Source: Flavobacterium anhuiense
GTDB lineage: Bacteria > Bacteroidota > Bacteroidia > Flavobacteriales > Flavobacteriaceae
Length of the DNA: 64,000 nt
Reading direction: 5' to 3'
Assembly (NCBI RefSeq): GCF_004151235.1
Contig: NZ_JUIV01000001.1
Coordinates: 310,001-374,000 of the forward strand
Below, piece after piece: positions 1 through 7,472 of this stretch (positions within the stretch are counted from its first letter, which is position 1; each line of letters opens with the position of its first letter). The position numbers and the translations under genes were made by a program. Below the pieces are notes generated by a model. That model ran no database searches and had not been told where the DNA came from. It saw only the letters and a list, made by a program, of their open reading frames with translations.

Positions 1-2
1 GA

Positions 3-209
3 GCAACAATATCAATGGCAGAGGCAGTGCAAAATGCTTATAACCATCTGCATGTATCTGCAGATGAAGCAATAAAAATGGCTTCTACAAGAGTAGCTTC
101 TGCTATTGGCATGCAAGATAGAGTTGGAAAAATTAAATCAGGTTTTCCTGCCAGTTTTGTCAAATTCAATGCAGATTTAAGCGAAATAGAAACACTTAAT
201 TTCTCTTAA
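3..209 (+). CDS. nagA: N-acetylglucosamine-6-phosphate deacetylase, C-terminal fragment
   Basis: The reading frame is open from the left edge of the window, and only the last 68 or so residues are present. The segment SADEAIKMASTRVASAIGM followed by RVGKIKSGFPASFVKFN matches the C-terminal end of the NagA amidohydrolase family, where the chain returns to the small beta-sandwich domain (compare the pattern 'ARAIGV..RLGTLAAGK.A' of E. coli NagA). The enzyme converts GlcNAc-6-P to GlcN-6-P and acetate in the cytoplasm. Its catalytic metal ligands lie upstream of the window and cannot be checked. The product of MurQ, encoded further right, is its substrate, so it may serve the same salvage pathway although it is 15 kb away. 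Confidence 0.8.
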   Translation, partial: ATISMAEAVQNAYNHLHVSADEAIKMASTRVASAIGMQDRVGKIKSGFPASFVKFNADLSEIETLNFS

Positions 210-229
210 ACAGATTCATTTATTTTATA

Positions 230-1138
230 ATGATTAAAGAAAAAAAGCTTCCAATTTTAAGTCGATTAAAAGAATGGAAAATCATTTTTATTGGAATAAT
301 TTTCGCCTTTTTGTGGGCATCTGCGTCCACAGCGACAAAAATCGGACTTCATTCTGCACAGCCTTTTGTGATTTCTATTTTTAGATTTTTAATTGCTGGA
401 AGCATTATGCTTGGTATTTCACATATTATAATGGCAAAACGTCTGCCTCAAAAAAAAGAGTGGATTCAGATCAGCATTTATGGTCTGCTGAATATCACTT
501 TTTATTTAGGGCTGTATGTTATTGCTATGCAAAAAGTATCCGCTGGTTTAGGGAGTTTAGCAGTAGCAACTAATCCGGTTTTTATTGTTTTGATTTCTGC
601 AGTTTGGTTATCTCATAAAATCAATTTTAAAAGTATAATCAGTTTAGTGCTTTGTTTTACGGGTGTTTTTTTAGCGGCCTACCCTTTATTACAAAGCAGC
701 TTTGCAACTCCCAGCGGAATACTCATTTTAATTGTCAGTATGATTGCCTATTCTTTAGGAACTATTTATTACTCGAAACAAGAATGGAGCGGATTACATA
801 TTTTAACAATCAACGGATGGCAGACCATAATTGGTGCCGTATTTCTGCTTCGTACTTTAGTACTGACTTACGAATCTGATAAAAATACTTTTAATGCAGA
901 TTTTTGGTTTTCGACTGCATGGCTAGCAATTGCAGTTTCTATTGGAGCCATTCAATTTTGGCTGTACCTTTTAAAAATTAATCCTTTAAAAGCTTCTTAC
1001 TGGCTTTTTCTGTGCCCGATATTTGGATTTTTAATCGCCTTTTTTGTCGTCGATGAGCCGTTGACTTTATATACGTTTTTTGGAGTTACTTTAGTTATAA
1101 TAGGATTATACATCACTCTTTCAACAAAAGAAGATTAA
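230..1138 (+). CDS. EamA/DMT-family permease
   Basis: This 302-residue integral membrane protein has about ten hydrophobic segments arranged as two five-helix halves, the layout of the drug/metabolite transporter (EamA, RhaT-like) family. The first half has a family-typical early motif (FLWASASTATKIGL) and the second half ends in VDEPLTLYTFFGVTLVIIGLYI, the usual EP...G..LI.G signature of the last two helices. The gene starts 20 bp after nagA and is probably cotranscribed. The substrate cannot be read from sequence. A short lysine-rich N-terminal segment precedes the first helix, which suggests that the N terminus is cytoplasmic. Confidence 0.85.
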   Translation: MIKEKKLPILSRLKEWKIIFIGIIFAFLWASASTATKIGLHSAQPFVISIFRFLIAGSIMLGISHIIMAKRLPQKKEWIQISIYGLLNITFYLGLYVIAMQKVSAGLGSLAVATNPVFIVLISAVWLSHKINFKSIISLVLCFTGVFLAAYPLLQSSFATPSGILILIVSMIAYSLGTIYYSKQEWSGLHILTINGWQTIIGAVFLLRTLVLTYESDKNTFNADFWFSTAWLAIAVSIGAIQFWLYLLKINPLKASYWLFLCPIFGFLIAFFVVDEPLTLYTFFGVTLVIIGLYITLSTKED

Positions 1139-1253
1139 AAAGAAAAAGCATGAAACACCACATAATCATCTAACAAACTAAACATTAAATACTTTTTATT
1201 TATAAAAAACTATTTTTAATATATTTCTAAAATCATACTTTTCTTTCAATAAC

Positions 1254-1284
1254 CTTGTTTTTAAGAATCATATTTATAGTTTTG
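1254..1284 (+). promoter_or_regulatory. Bacteroidota-type promoter for the metallopeptidase lipoprotein gene
   Basis: TTG at 1255-1257, a 19-bp spacer and TAGTTTTG at 1277-1284 fit the Bacteroidota -33/-7 consensus (TTG-N19-TAnnTTTG). The predicted transcript begins near 1290, downstream of the in-frame TTG at 1255. Translation must therefore start at 1318 or 1321, just ahead of a clear lipoprotein signal. Confidence 0.65.
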
Positions 1285-1317
1285 CACCATATTTTAACCC
1301 CCAAACCTACTTACTTA

Positions 1318-2535
1318 ATGATGAGAAAAAAAACTCACTTTTTTGTATTTGCCCTATTGGCAAGTATTCTTTTGGGCTGTAGTGACGATGCCGATTCGTA
1401 CAAGCCAAATTACCTGCCAAGTATTGATGCCACAGCTTTACCTGCAGAAAATAAGCCGATGACCATGTTTGAAGATAGCGAAGATCCTTTAATTATGTAC
1501 AATAAAGCAGATCGTTGGTTTCGAGTAAACGAACCGCTTCAAGTTATCCAGAAAGGAAAAGACTCTGTACAGATTTCTTTGTATTCTCCAGTTGGACTTA
1601 CAAATGTGAAGATTTACGCGAAATTGCCAAATTATGATAAAAAGTTTGTGCTTTATACTTTTTCTAAAATACCGGCTTTTCATCGTTCATTTCATAAAAT
1701 TCCACTAACCGATCAGAAAAACGATTATTTATTAGAAACAGGAAATACAGTAACGATAGATAAAATTGAAGGATTTTCTTCTGGTGCCATTCAATTTTCT
1801 GTAGAGTCGGACGACCCTTTATTTCAAAAATTCAAAAAAATAAAATCAAATCATTTAGTTCAGTTTCATGATGGATACCATATTAATGAATTGGGCAAAT
1901 TTCTTCCTATGAATCCTGCTTTGGCAAAAGAAGCCATTACCATGATTATCAATTATTCTTATGCTTTGAGCCATCCAATGTATTACAGTACATTCACCAA
2001 TTTTGACAAATACAAACAAGAACAGGCAGCTGCAGCAGGAACAGGAATAAACGGAGCTTTGAACTGGCACGGAAATGCTGATGATGTTGACGGTGTTTAC
2101 GATTATTATTCGAAAGAGGAAATCGAAAAAATATACTGGAATTATCTAGATAAGAGAACTCTTTGGATGGCAATGGTTGGAGGAGATTCTGCTTGGGGCG
2201 GAGGAAATCTAGCATCGCAATGGGAATCGGGATATGTAACTGGACATTGGGTTGGAGAAATGTCTGTTTGGTCGCACGAATACTCACATCATATTGGTTT
2301 CAGCCATAGCAGTAATTTGGCAAATAGCGGAGAAGGCGGAGGCCAGCAGGAAATGCTGACAGATTTTTATAAATACTTGATTCATTTAAATGATCTTCCT
2401 TTTACAGATCCAGACGTTTTGAAAACGTATGAAAAAGCAGCTTACGTAAAAGGAACTTATAAAAAACCAGTGTTTAAAATTAATCCGAAAAATCCATTTT
2501 TAGTCAAATATAAAGGCGAAGGAAAATGGAATTAA
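1318..2535 (+). CDS. Putative zinc metallopeptidase lipoprotein with a metzincin motif
   Basis: The protein has about 405 residues from the ATG at 1318 (a second ATG follows at 1321). It begins with a lipoprotein signal peptide whose lipobox is ILLGC followed by SDDAD. Late in the chain the segment SHEYSHHIGFSHSSNL contains HExxHxxGxxH, the three-histidine zinc site of metzincins, here HEYSHHIGFSH. The region before it is rich in Trp, Gly and Tyr and resembles no family I can name with certainty. It overlaps no other gene and is followed 15 bp later by another lipoprotein, so the two are probably one transcript and may act together on the cell surface or in the periplasm. The substrate is unknown. 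The zinc-peptidase call rests on the motif alone. Confidence 0.7.
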   Translation: MMRKKTHFFVFALLASILLGCSDDADSYKPNYLPSIDATALPAENKPMTMFEDSEDPLIMYNKADRWFRVNEPLQVIQKGKDSVQISLYSPVGLTNVKIYAKLPNYDKKFVLYTFSKIPAFHRSFHKIPLTDQKNDYLLETGNTVTIDKIEGFSSGAIQFSVESDDPLFQKFKKIKSNHLVQFHDGYHINELGKFLPMNPALAKEAITMIINYSYALSHPMYYSTFTNFDKYKQEQAAAAGTGINGALNWHGNADDVDGVYDYYSKEEIEKIYWNYLDKRTLWMAMVGGDSAWGGGNLASQWESGYVTGHWVGEMSVWSHEYSHHIGFSHSSNLANSGEGGGQQEMLTDFYKYLIHLNDLPFTDPDVLKTYEKAAYVKGTYKKPVFKINPKNPFLVKYKGEGKWN

Positions 2536-2549
2536 AATATAAATTACAC

Positions 2550-3554
2550 ATGAAACATATCCTGCCCCTAATTCTAGCACTTTGTTTGCTTACAAATTGC
2601 AGTAAAGACGACGCAGCATCTAAAGACTATACGTATTATTATCCAACAGATGAAGCTTCTATTACTAACGAAAATATTCCAGGAAGCACAGAAGCTTTTG
2701 ATCCGAAGGGAATTGCCATTTCAAAAGAGAAACTCTATGTGGTGAACGGGAATGTTTTGGAAGTTTTTAATGCTGTGACATTAGCACACATTAAAACGAT
2801 AAAAGAATACACAAAAGGAACTACAACCATTCCGTTGGTTAGTCTTACATCTGTTTCTGTTGACAACGACCGTATCTATGTAGGAAGTACAGAATCTAGA
2901 TTATTTGTTTTTGATGAAACTACGAATGCCGGAATCAGTACGGTTGGAAACGGACAATGGTGGCAGACTTTTGTACACGTTTTTGGTGTGGTAGCAAAAG
3001 ACGGATTGATATTTGTTAAAGAAAAAGAAAAAAGCATAAAAGTTTTTGAAGCTTCTCAAATTACCGAGACAAGCGATTGGAACTTAAAACCTATTGCCAA
3101 ACTAAATACTCTTAACGGATATACCGAACTATATTCAATGGATGTTTTAGACGGAAACTTGGTTGTGGGCGGAAGAGATGCGAAAAGTTATCTGCAATAT
3201 AATATTGCCAATATTAAAGCCAATGCAGCAAATTCGCTGACAACTCCTATTGAGCCAGAAAAAGTGCAATTTGTAGACATAAAACCAATTGCAGTATCTT
3301 TCAGTAAAGATTTTGCTGTTACTTCAGAAAATGTTGGAAGTGTGTCTTACGTAAAATTATATCCAAAAGCGGAATTTATTAAGATGAACTACAAAGCAGT
3401 TCTAAGTGTTTCTGATATTTTAGGACAGAATGCATTTGGAACAATTGTAAGCACTGCACAGCTTGATGATCGCATTTTCTTATCGGATAATACGAATAAG
3501 AAAATCAGAATTGTAAAACTGAATAAATCTACGATTGCAGAACAAAACAACTAG
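2550..3554 (+). CDS. Beta-propeller-like lipoprotein
   Basis: The longest open frame begins at 2526, inside the preceding gene. The ATG at 2550 gives MKHILPLILALCLLTNC, a complete lipoprotein signal with lipobox LTNC, so I choose 2550 (334 residues). The mature part has repeated short strands of the kind IAISKEKLYVVNGN, SVDNDRIYVGST and MDVLDGNLVVGGRD, spaced about 40-60 residues apart, as in NHL or WD-like beta-propellers. There are no catalytic motifs. It follows the metallopeptidase lipoprotein by 14 bp and ends at a strong terminator. It may be a binding partner or a scaffold for that enzyme. The function is not known. Confidence 0.65.
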   Translation: MKHILPLILALCLLTNCSKDDAASKDYTYYYPTDEASITNENIPGSTEAFDPKGIAISKEKLYVVNGNVLEVFNAVTLAHIKTIKEYTKGTTTIPLVSLTSVSVDNDRIYVGSTESRLFVFDETTNAGISTVGNGQWWQTFVHVFGVVAKDGLIFVKEKEKSIKVFEASQITETSDWNLKPIAKLNTLNGYTELYSMDVLDGNLVVGGRDAKSYLQYNIANIKANAANSLTTPIEPEKVQFVDIKPIAVSFSKDFAVTSENVGSVSYVKLYPKAEFIKMNYKAVLSVSDILGQNAFGTIVSTAQLDDRIFLSDNTNKKIRIVKLNKSTIAEQNN

Positions 3555-3573
3555 TTTTAAATACCAATATTTT

Positions 3574-3615
3574 AAAATCCAAATTCCAAACTAATTGGAA
3601 TTTGGATTTTTTTTT
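3574..3615 (+). terminator. Rho-independent terminator after the lipoprotein pair
   Basis: A perfect 16-bp inverted repeat (3574-3589 with 3595-3610) has a 5-base loop and runs into nine T residues. The stem core is AATCCAAATTCCAA / TTGGAATTTGGATT. Confidence 0.9.
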
Positions 3616-3719
3616 GAATTGAAATAAGATTTGGGACTTGGGATTTTAAAATAACCTATTAAATTGATAGGAAAATAAAAGTTTTAACGATTTATAGGTT
3701 AAAATTGGAAATAACTATT

Positions 3720-3727
3720 TAAATTTG
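3720..3727 (+). promoter_or_regulatory. -7 element of the metNIQ leader transcript
   Basis: TAAATTTG matches TAnnTTTG exactly. No convincing -33 TTG lies at the normal spacing (the nearest, 3705-3707, is only 12 bp away). Transcription would start around 3733, a few bases before the first ATG of the short leader ORF. Confidence 0.5.
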
Positions 3728-3756
3728 CACTCGCTATGAAGAAAGAGAACCAGAAA

Positions 3757-3825
3757 ATGAATAATTATTATCGTTGCAGTATGATGTACTGTGTTGCTGT
3801 AATGGCGTTTATTGATCTGGCTTAA
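3757..3825 (+). CDS. Short Met/Cys-rich leader peptide upstream of metN
   Basis: A 22-codon ORF (or 29 codons from an in-frame ATG at 3736) lies between the -7 element at 3720 and a terminator-type hairpin at 3851-3893. From the 3757 start the peptide contains Met at positions 1, 9, 10 and 16 and Cys at 7 and 12, with the core RCSMMYCVAVMAF. Met and Cys are rare residues, so a Met/Cys-rich micro-ORF followed by a terminator just ahead of a methionine importer has the layout of a translation-controlled attenuator. I prefer the 3757 start because the 3736 ATG would be almost at the transcript end. This is inference from arrangement and composition, and no antiterminator pairing is obvious by eye. 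Confidence 0.45.
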   Translation: MNNYYRCSMMYCVAVMAFIDLA

Positions 3826-3850
3826 TATATAAAATGATAAAATTTATTTC

Positions 3851-3893
3851 GAAAGAGCCTTTCAACTAATTTATGAAAGGCTTTCTTGTTTTT
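3851..3893 (+). terminator. Hairpin and T-tract between the leader ORF and metN (possible attenuator)
   Basis: GAAAGaGCCTTTCA (3851-3864) pairs with TGAAAGGCTTTC (3874-3885), with one bulged A, and is followed by TTGTTTTT. The hairpin sits 25 bp after the leader stop codon and 12 bp before metN, where a simple end-of-gene terminator would make no sense unless it is regulated. Confidence 0.65.
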
Positions 3894-3905
3894 AAACCGT
3901 AAAGA

Positions 3906-4937
3906 ATGATTGAATTAAAAAATGTAACCAAAACGTTTCATCAGAAAGACAGAATTGTTGCTGCTTTATCTGATGTTTCTTTAAAGGTTCCTGAGGGAAA
4001 AATTTTTGGTGTAATTGGAACTTCCGGAGCGGGAAAAAGTACGCTGATTCGTTGCGTGAATTTGCTGGAAAGACCAACTTCTGGCGAAATTATTGTTGAT
4101 GGCAAATCTTTAATGCAATTATCAAACGCAGAATTGGCAATTGAGAGAAGACAAATCGGAATGATTTTTCAGCACTTCAATCTGCTTTCTTCAAGAACAG
4201 TTTTTGATAATGTGGCTTTTCCGTTAGAATTGACTGGAACTTCAAAAAGCGAAATCAAAACGCGTGTTTTAGAATTATTGCAATTGGTTGGTTTGGCAGA
4301 AAAAGCAAATGATTATCCTGCAAGTCTTTCTGGAGGACAAAAACAAAGAGTTGCCATTGCAAGAACTTTAGCCAATAATCCGAAAGTGCTTTTGTCTGAT
4401 GAAGCTACAAGTGCGCTTGATCCTGCAACAACAAGATCGATTTTAAATTTATTGAAAGACATCAACAAACGACTAAATATTACCGTTTTGCTGATTACGC
4501 ACCAAATGGAAGTGGTAAAATCGATTTGTGATGAGGTTGCAGTAATCAGTCACGGAAAATTGATAGAGCAGGGAAGTGTGGGTGAAATCTTTGCAGATCC
4601 GAAACATGAATTGACAAAAGAATTTATTTCTTCTTCGCTTCATATTGAAATTCCGTCTGTTTATCAGGAGAAATTGCAAAAAGAAGATGACGGGAGTTTG
4701 AATCCGTTATTGAAGCTGGAAATGACTGGAAAATCGGTTAACGAGCCTGTTATCTCAGAAGTTTCAAGACTTTTTGATACCGATTTCAAAATCGTAAGCG
4801 CACAAATGGATCAGGCTGGCGAAGTGAATTTTGGCGTGATGCTGATTGAACTTTCAGGAAAACGCGAAAATTACGATGCGGCGATTCAATACTTTAATTC
4901 AAAACATATTAAAACAGAAATTTTAGGTTATGTCTGA
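3906..4937 (+). CDS. metN: D/L-methionine ABC importer, ATP-binding subunit
   Basis: This 343-residue protein is the full length of MetN. It has Walker [10 protein letters not shown] at about 38-46, the ABC signature LSGGQ at 141-145, Walker B with [11 protein letters not shown] at about 162-172, and the family-typical [19 protein letters not shown]. Residues from about 265 to the end form the C-terminal NIL domain that senses methionine and inhibits transport in E. coli MetN. The gene overlaps metI by 8 bp, and metQ follows, so metNIQ forms one operon. The encoded complex imports methionine across the inner membrane using ATP. Expression probably depends on the leader and hairpin just upstream. 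Confidence 0.95.
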   Translation: MIELKNVTKTFHQKDRIVAALSDVSLKVPEGKIFGVIGTSGAGKSTLIRCVNLLERPTSGEIIVDGKSLMQLSNAELAIERRQIGMIFQHFNLLSSRTVFDNVAFPLELTGTSKSEIKTRVLELLQLVGLAEKANDYPASLSGGQKQRVAIARTLANNPKVLLSDEATSALDPATTRSILNLLKDINKRLNITVLLITHQMEVVKSICDEVAVISHGKLIEQGSVGEIFADPKHELTKEFISSSLHIEIPSVYQEKLQKEDDGSLNPLLKLEMTGKSVNEPVISEVSRLFDTDFKIVSAQMDQAGEVNFGVMLIELSGKRENYDAAIQYFNSKHIKTEILGYV

Positions 4938-5583
4938 TTCTCTTATAGATTTATTGTTAAAAGGAACATGGGAAACCATTGTTATGACTTTTGTATCGGG
5001 CTTTTTTGGTTTTTTATTAGGATTGCCAACAGGAATTTTACTGTTCTTAACCCGTAAAAATCAAATTCTGGAACAGCCTGTTTTAAATAGAACATTATCG
5101 GTTGTAGTGAACGTTTTTCGTTCTATTCCGTTTATTATTCTAATCGTTTGGATGATTCCGTTTACACGTGCAATTGTTGGAACTTCAATTGGCGTTAGTG
5201 CGGCTTTGGTTCCGTTAAGCATTGGTGCAGCACCATTTATTGCCCGATTGGTAGAAAACAGTTTGCTAAGTCTTCCATCAGGATTAATTGAAGCGGCAAG
5301 AGCATTGGGCGCAACGCCTTTGCAAATTGTGTACAAAGTATTATTGCCAGAAGCTTTACCTTCTTTAATCAACGCGGCTTCAATTACTTTAATCACACTT
5401 GTAGGCTATTCTGCAATGGGCGGAGCTGTTGGAGCAGGAGGTTTAGGACAAGTTGGTTATCAATACGGATATATTGGTTACGATGCTGTGACAATGAATT
5501 CGGTTTTGGCTTTATTGGTCATCTTGGTATTTGCGATTCAGTTTGCGGGAGACAGATTATCAAAACGATTTGATCATCGATAA
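4930..5583 (+). CDS. metI: Methionine ABC importer, permease subunit
   Basis: This 217-residue permease has five hydrophobic segments and the EAA loop that contacts MetN ([20 protein letters not shown] at about 120-139). It shows the MetI-type pattern [19 protein letters not shown] and [13 protein letters not shown]. It overlaps metN by 8 bp and precedes metQ by 43 bp, which is the usual metNIQ order. It forms the inner-membrane channel as a homodimer. Confidence 0.95.
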   Translation: MSDSLIDLLLKGTWETIVMTFVSGFFGFLLGLPTGILLFLTRKNQILEQPVLNRTLSVVVNVFRSIPFIILIVWMIPFTRAIVGTSIGVSAALVPLSIGAAPFIARLVENSLLSLPSGLIEAARALGATPLQIVYKVLLPEALPSLINAASITLITLVGYSAMGGAVGAGGLGQVGYQYGYIGYDAVTMNSVLALLVILVFAIQFAGDRLSKRFDHR

Positions 5584-5626
5584 TTAATTAAAAATTTAGA
5601 ATTAAAAATTAAAAAATAGAACAATC

Positions 5627-6439
5627 ATGAAATTAAATATTTTAAAAACTATCGGGATATTTGCTTTGTCTTTTGTTTTGGTTAATTGCGGAAACAAAAA
5701 AAATAATGATCCTCATTTTATAAAAGTGGGAGTTGCTTCTGGACCAGAATTGAAAGTGGCTGAAGCAGCTAAAAAAGTAGCAAAAGAAAAATTCGGATTG
5801 GAAGTAGAATTGGTTTCTTTCAACGATTACGTAATTCCAAACGAAGCTTTAAGTCAAGGCGATATTGACGCAAATGCTTTTCAGCACAAACCATATTTGG
5901 ATGAGCAATCAAAACAAAGAGGTTACAAATTAGCCATTATCGGAAATACATTCGTATACCCGATTGCTGGTTATTCTAAAAAAATAAAAAGCCTTTCTGA
6001 ATTGAAAAACGAAAGCACGATTATTATTCCAAATGATCCAACAAACGGTGGACGTTCGTTATTGCTTTTACAGAAAAATGGATTATTGAAATTAAAAGAT
6101 GGCGTTGGTTTATTGCCAAAAGTAACAGATATTGTTAGCAATCCTAAAAACTTAAAAATTTTAGAATTAGAAGCGCCTCAATTGCCAAGAGCTTTAGATG
6201 ACCAAAATGTTTCTATCGCGATTATCAACAATACTTTTGCTTCTGCAGCTGGATTGGTTCCTTCTCGTGACGCTTTGTTTGTTGAAGATAAAGATTCGCC
6301 TTATGTAAATTTGGTAGTAAGCCGTGAAGACAATAAAAACGAAGAAAAAGTAAAACAGTTTTTACAAGCTTTTCAATCTCCAGAAGTGGAGAAAGCAGCT
6401 GAGCAAGAATTTAAAGGCGGTGCTGTAAAAGGCTGGTAA
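5627..6439 (+). CDS. metQ: Methionine-binding lipoprotein
   Basis: This 270-residue NlpA/MetQ family protein has an N-terminal lipoprotein signal with the lipid-attachment cysteine at 21 (lipobox LVNC). The mature protein has family motifs such as KVGVASGPE, NAFQHKPYLDEQ, the IPNDPTNGGRSLLLLQ ligand loop, and a final GGAVKGW. It is periplasmic and membrane-anchored, and delivers methionine to MetI. It is the last gene of the metNIQ operon. Confidence 0.95.
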   Translation: MKLNILKTIGIFALSFVLVNCGNKKNNDPHFIKVGVASGPELKVAEAAKKVAKEKFGLEVELVSFNDYVIPNEALSQGDIDANAFQHKPYLDEQSKQRGYKLAIIGNTFVYPIAGYSKKIKSLSELKNESTIIIPNDPTNGGRSLLLLQKNGLLKLKDGVGLLPKVTDIVSNPKNLKILELEAPQLPRALDDQNVSIAIINNTFASAAGLVPSRDALFVEDKDSPYVNLVVSREDNKNEEKVKQFLQAFQSPEVEKAAEQEFKGGAVKGW

Positions 6440-6449
6440 TTTTTTTTAA

Positions 6450-6610
6450 GTTATGAATTATGAGTTATGAATTATGAGTGTGATGACACTTGTAATTCAT
6501 AGCTCATTTTTTTTTGTCGTATAGCATATATTCAAACATAGCCCGTGGTTTCACCACGGTAAACACAATGTTATTTCATAACTCATAACTCATAACTCAT
6601 AATTCAAAAT
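6450..6610. repeat. Tandem heptamer tracts and a small hairpin between metQ and ku
   Basis: A tract of GTTATGAATTATGA-type repeats at 6451-6479 is the inverted complement of CATAACTCATAACTCATAA repeats at 6577-6604, so the two tracts could pair over the roughly 100 bases between them. A 7-bp hairpin (CCGTGGT-TTC-ACCACGG, 6543-6559) lies inside. The arrangement may end transcription on both sides, but no T-run directly follows a stem on the metQ side apart from the tract near 6510. Confidence 0.5.
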
Positions 6611-6692
6611 TATATAAAACAAACTGTTGATTTTGTAAGGCTTACGTTTTTTTGTTGAACTAAATTTAATGTTCAATTTTAAAACAAAAGCC

Positions 6693-7472
6693 ATGAGATC
6701 AATTTGGACAGGTTCGGTAAGTTTTGGATTAATTAATATTCCGATAAAAATGTTTTCGGCAGTGCAGGAAAGCAGTTTGGATATGGATATGCTTGACGCG
6801 AAAGATCATGCGAATATCAAGTTTAAACGCGTGAATGAAAATACGGGAAAAGAAGTAGATTTTGCCAATATCGTAAAAGGATATAATCTGGATGGAAAAT
6901 ATATTATTCTGGAAGATTCCGATTTTGAAGCGGCAGATGCCATTAAAACCAAAACAATCGATATTGAAAGTTTTGCTTTCGAAAAAGAAATTCAAAGTAT
7001 TTATTACGAACAGCCGTATTATCTTGAACCCGATAAAGGCGCAATGAATGCGTACGGATTACTTCGTGATGCGCTTGAAGCTTCAGGAAAAGTTGGTGTT
7101 ACGAGATTTGTTTTAAGAAACAAAGAAAGTCTGGCGATTTTAAAACCGTATAAAAATGTCATTGTTTTAAATCGAATTCGATTTGAACAGGAAATTCGAA
7201 GTACAGCGGAATTGAAACTGCCGCCAATGTCCAAAAAATCAACAAAAGAAATGGATATGGCCGAAAAACTAATCGATCAGCTGACGGAGAAATTTGATAT
7301 TTCTGGTTTTAAAGACGAATATACCGCCAAGCTTTTGGACATCATTAAAAAGAAAGCCAAAGGAAAACCGCAAAAAGCGGCTCCAAAATTAAAAGTCGTG
7401 CACAAACAAAGCGACGATTTAATGGAAATGCTAAAAGCAAGTTTAGAAAACAAAAAGAAAAAATCGTCTTAA
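6693..7472 (+). CDS. ku: Ku DNA-end-binding protein (NHEJ)
   Basis: Bacterial Ku binds double-strand DNA ends as a homodimer and recruits LigD. The open frame begins at 6669, but the family N terminus is [20 protein letters not shown], so the ATG at 6693 is the likely start (259 residues, typical for bacterial Ku). The core has the expected ...[13 protein letters not shown] and [14 protein letters not shown] segments. The tail is lysine-rich ([14 protein letters not shown] and a final KKKKSS), as in other bacterial Ku proteins. The gene faces ligD and the two coding regions overlap by 4 bp at their 3' ends. Confidence 0.93.
   Translation: MRSIWTGSVSFGLINIPIKMFSAVQESSLDMDMLDAKDHANIKFKRVNENTGKEVDFANIVKGYNLDGKYIILEDSDFEAADAIKTKTIDIESFAFEKEIQSIYYEQPYYLEPDKGAMNAYGLLRDALEASGKVGVTRFVLRNKESLAILKPYKNVIVLNRIRFEQEIRSTAELKLPPMSKKSTKEMDMAEKLIDQLTEKFDISGFKDEYTAKLLDIIKKKAKGKPQKAAPKLKVVHKQSDDLMEMLKASLENKKKKSS

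Noticed and set aside
1255-1317. In-frame upstream extension (TTG at 1255) of the metallopeptidase gene
   Set aside because: The TTG is the -33 element of the promoter and lies before the predicted transcript start; the lipoprotein signal begins at 1318.
5061-5396. 111-aa minus-strand frame inside metI
   Set aside because: It is antisense to a gene with strong family evidence, without start context or motif. It is a shadow frame.
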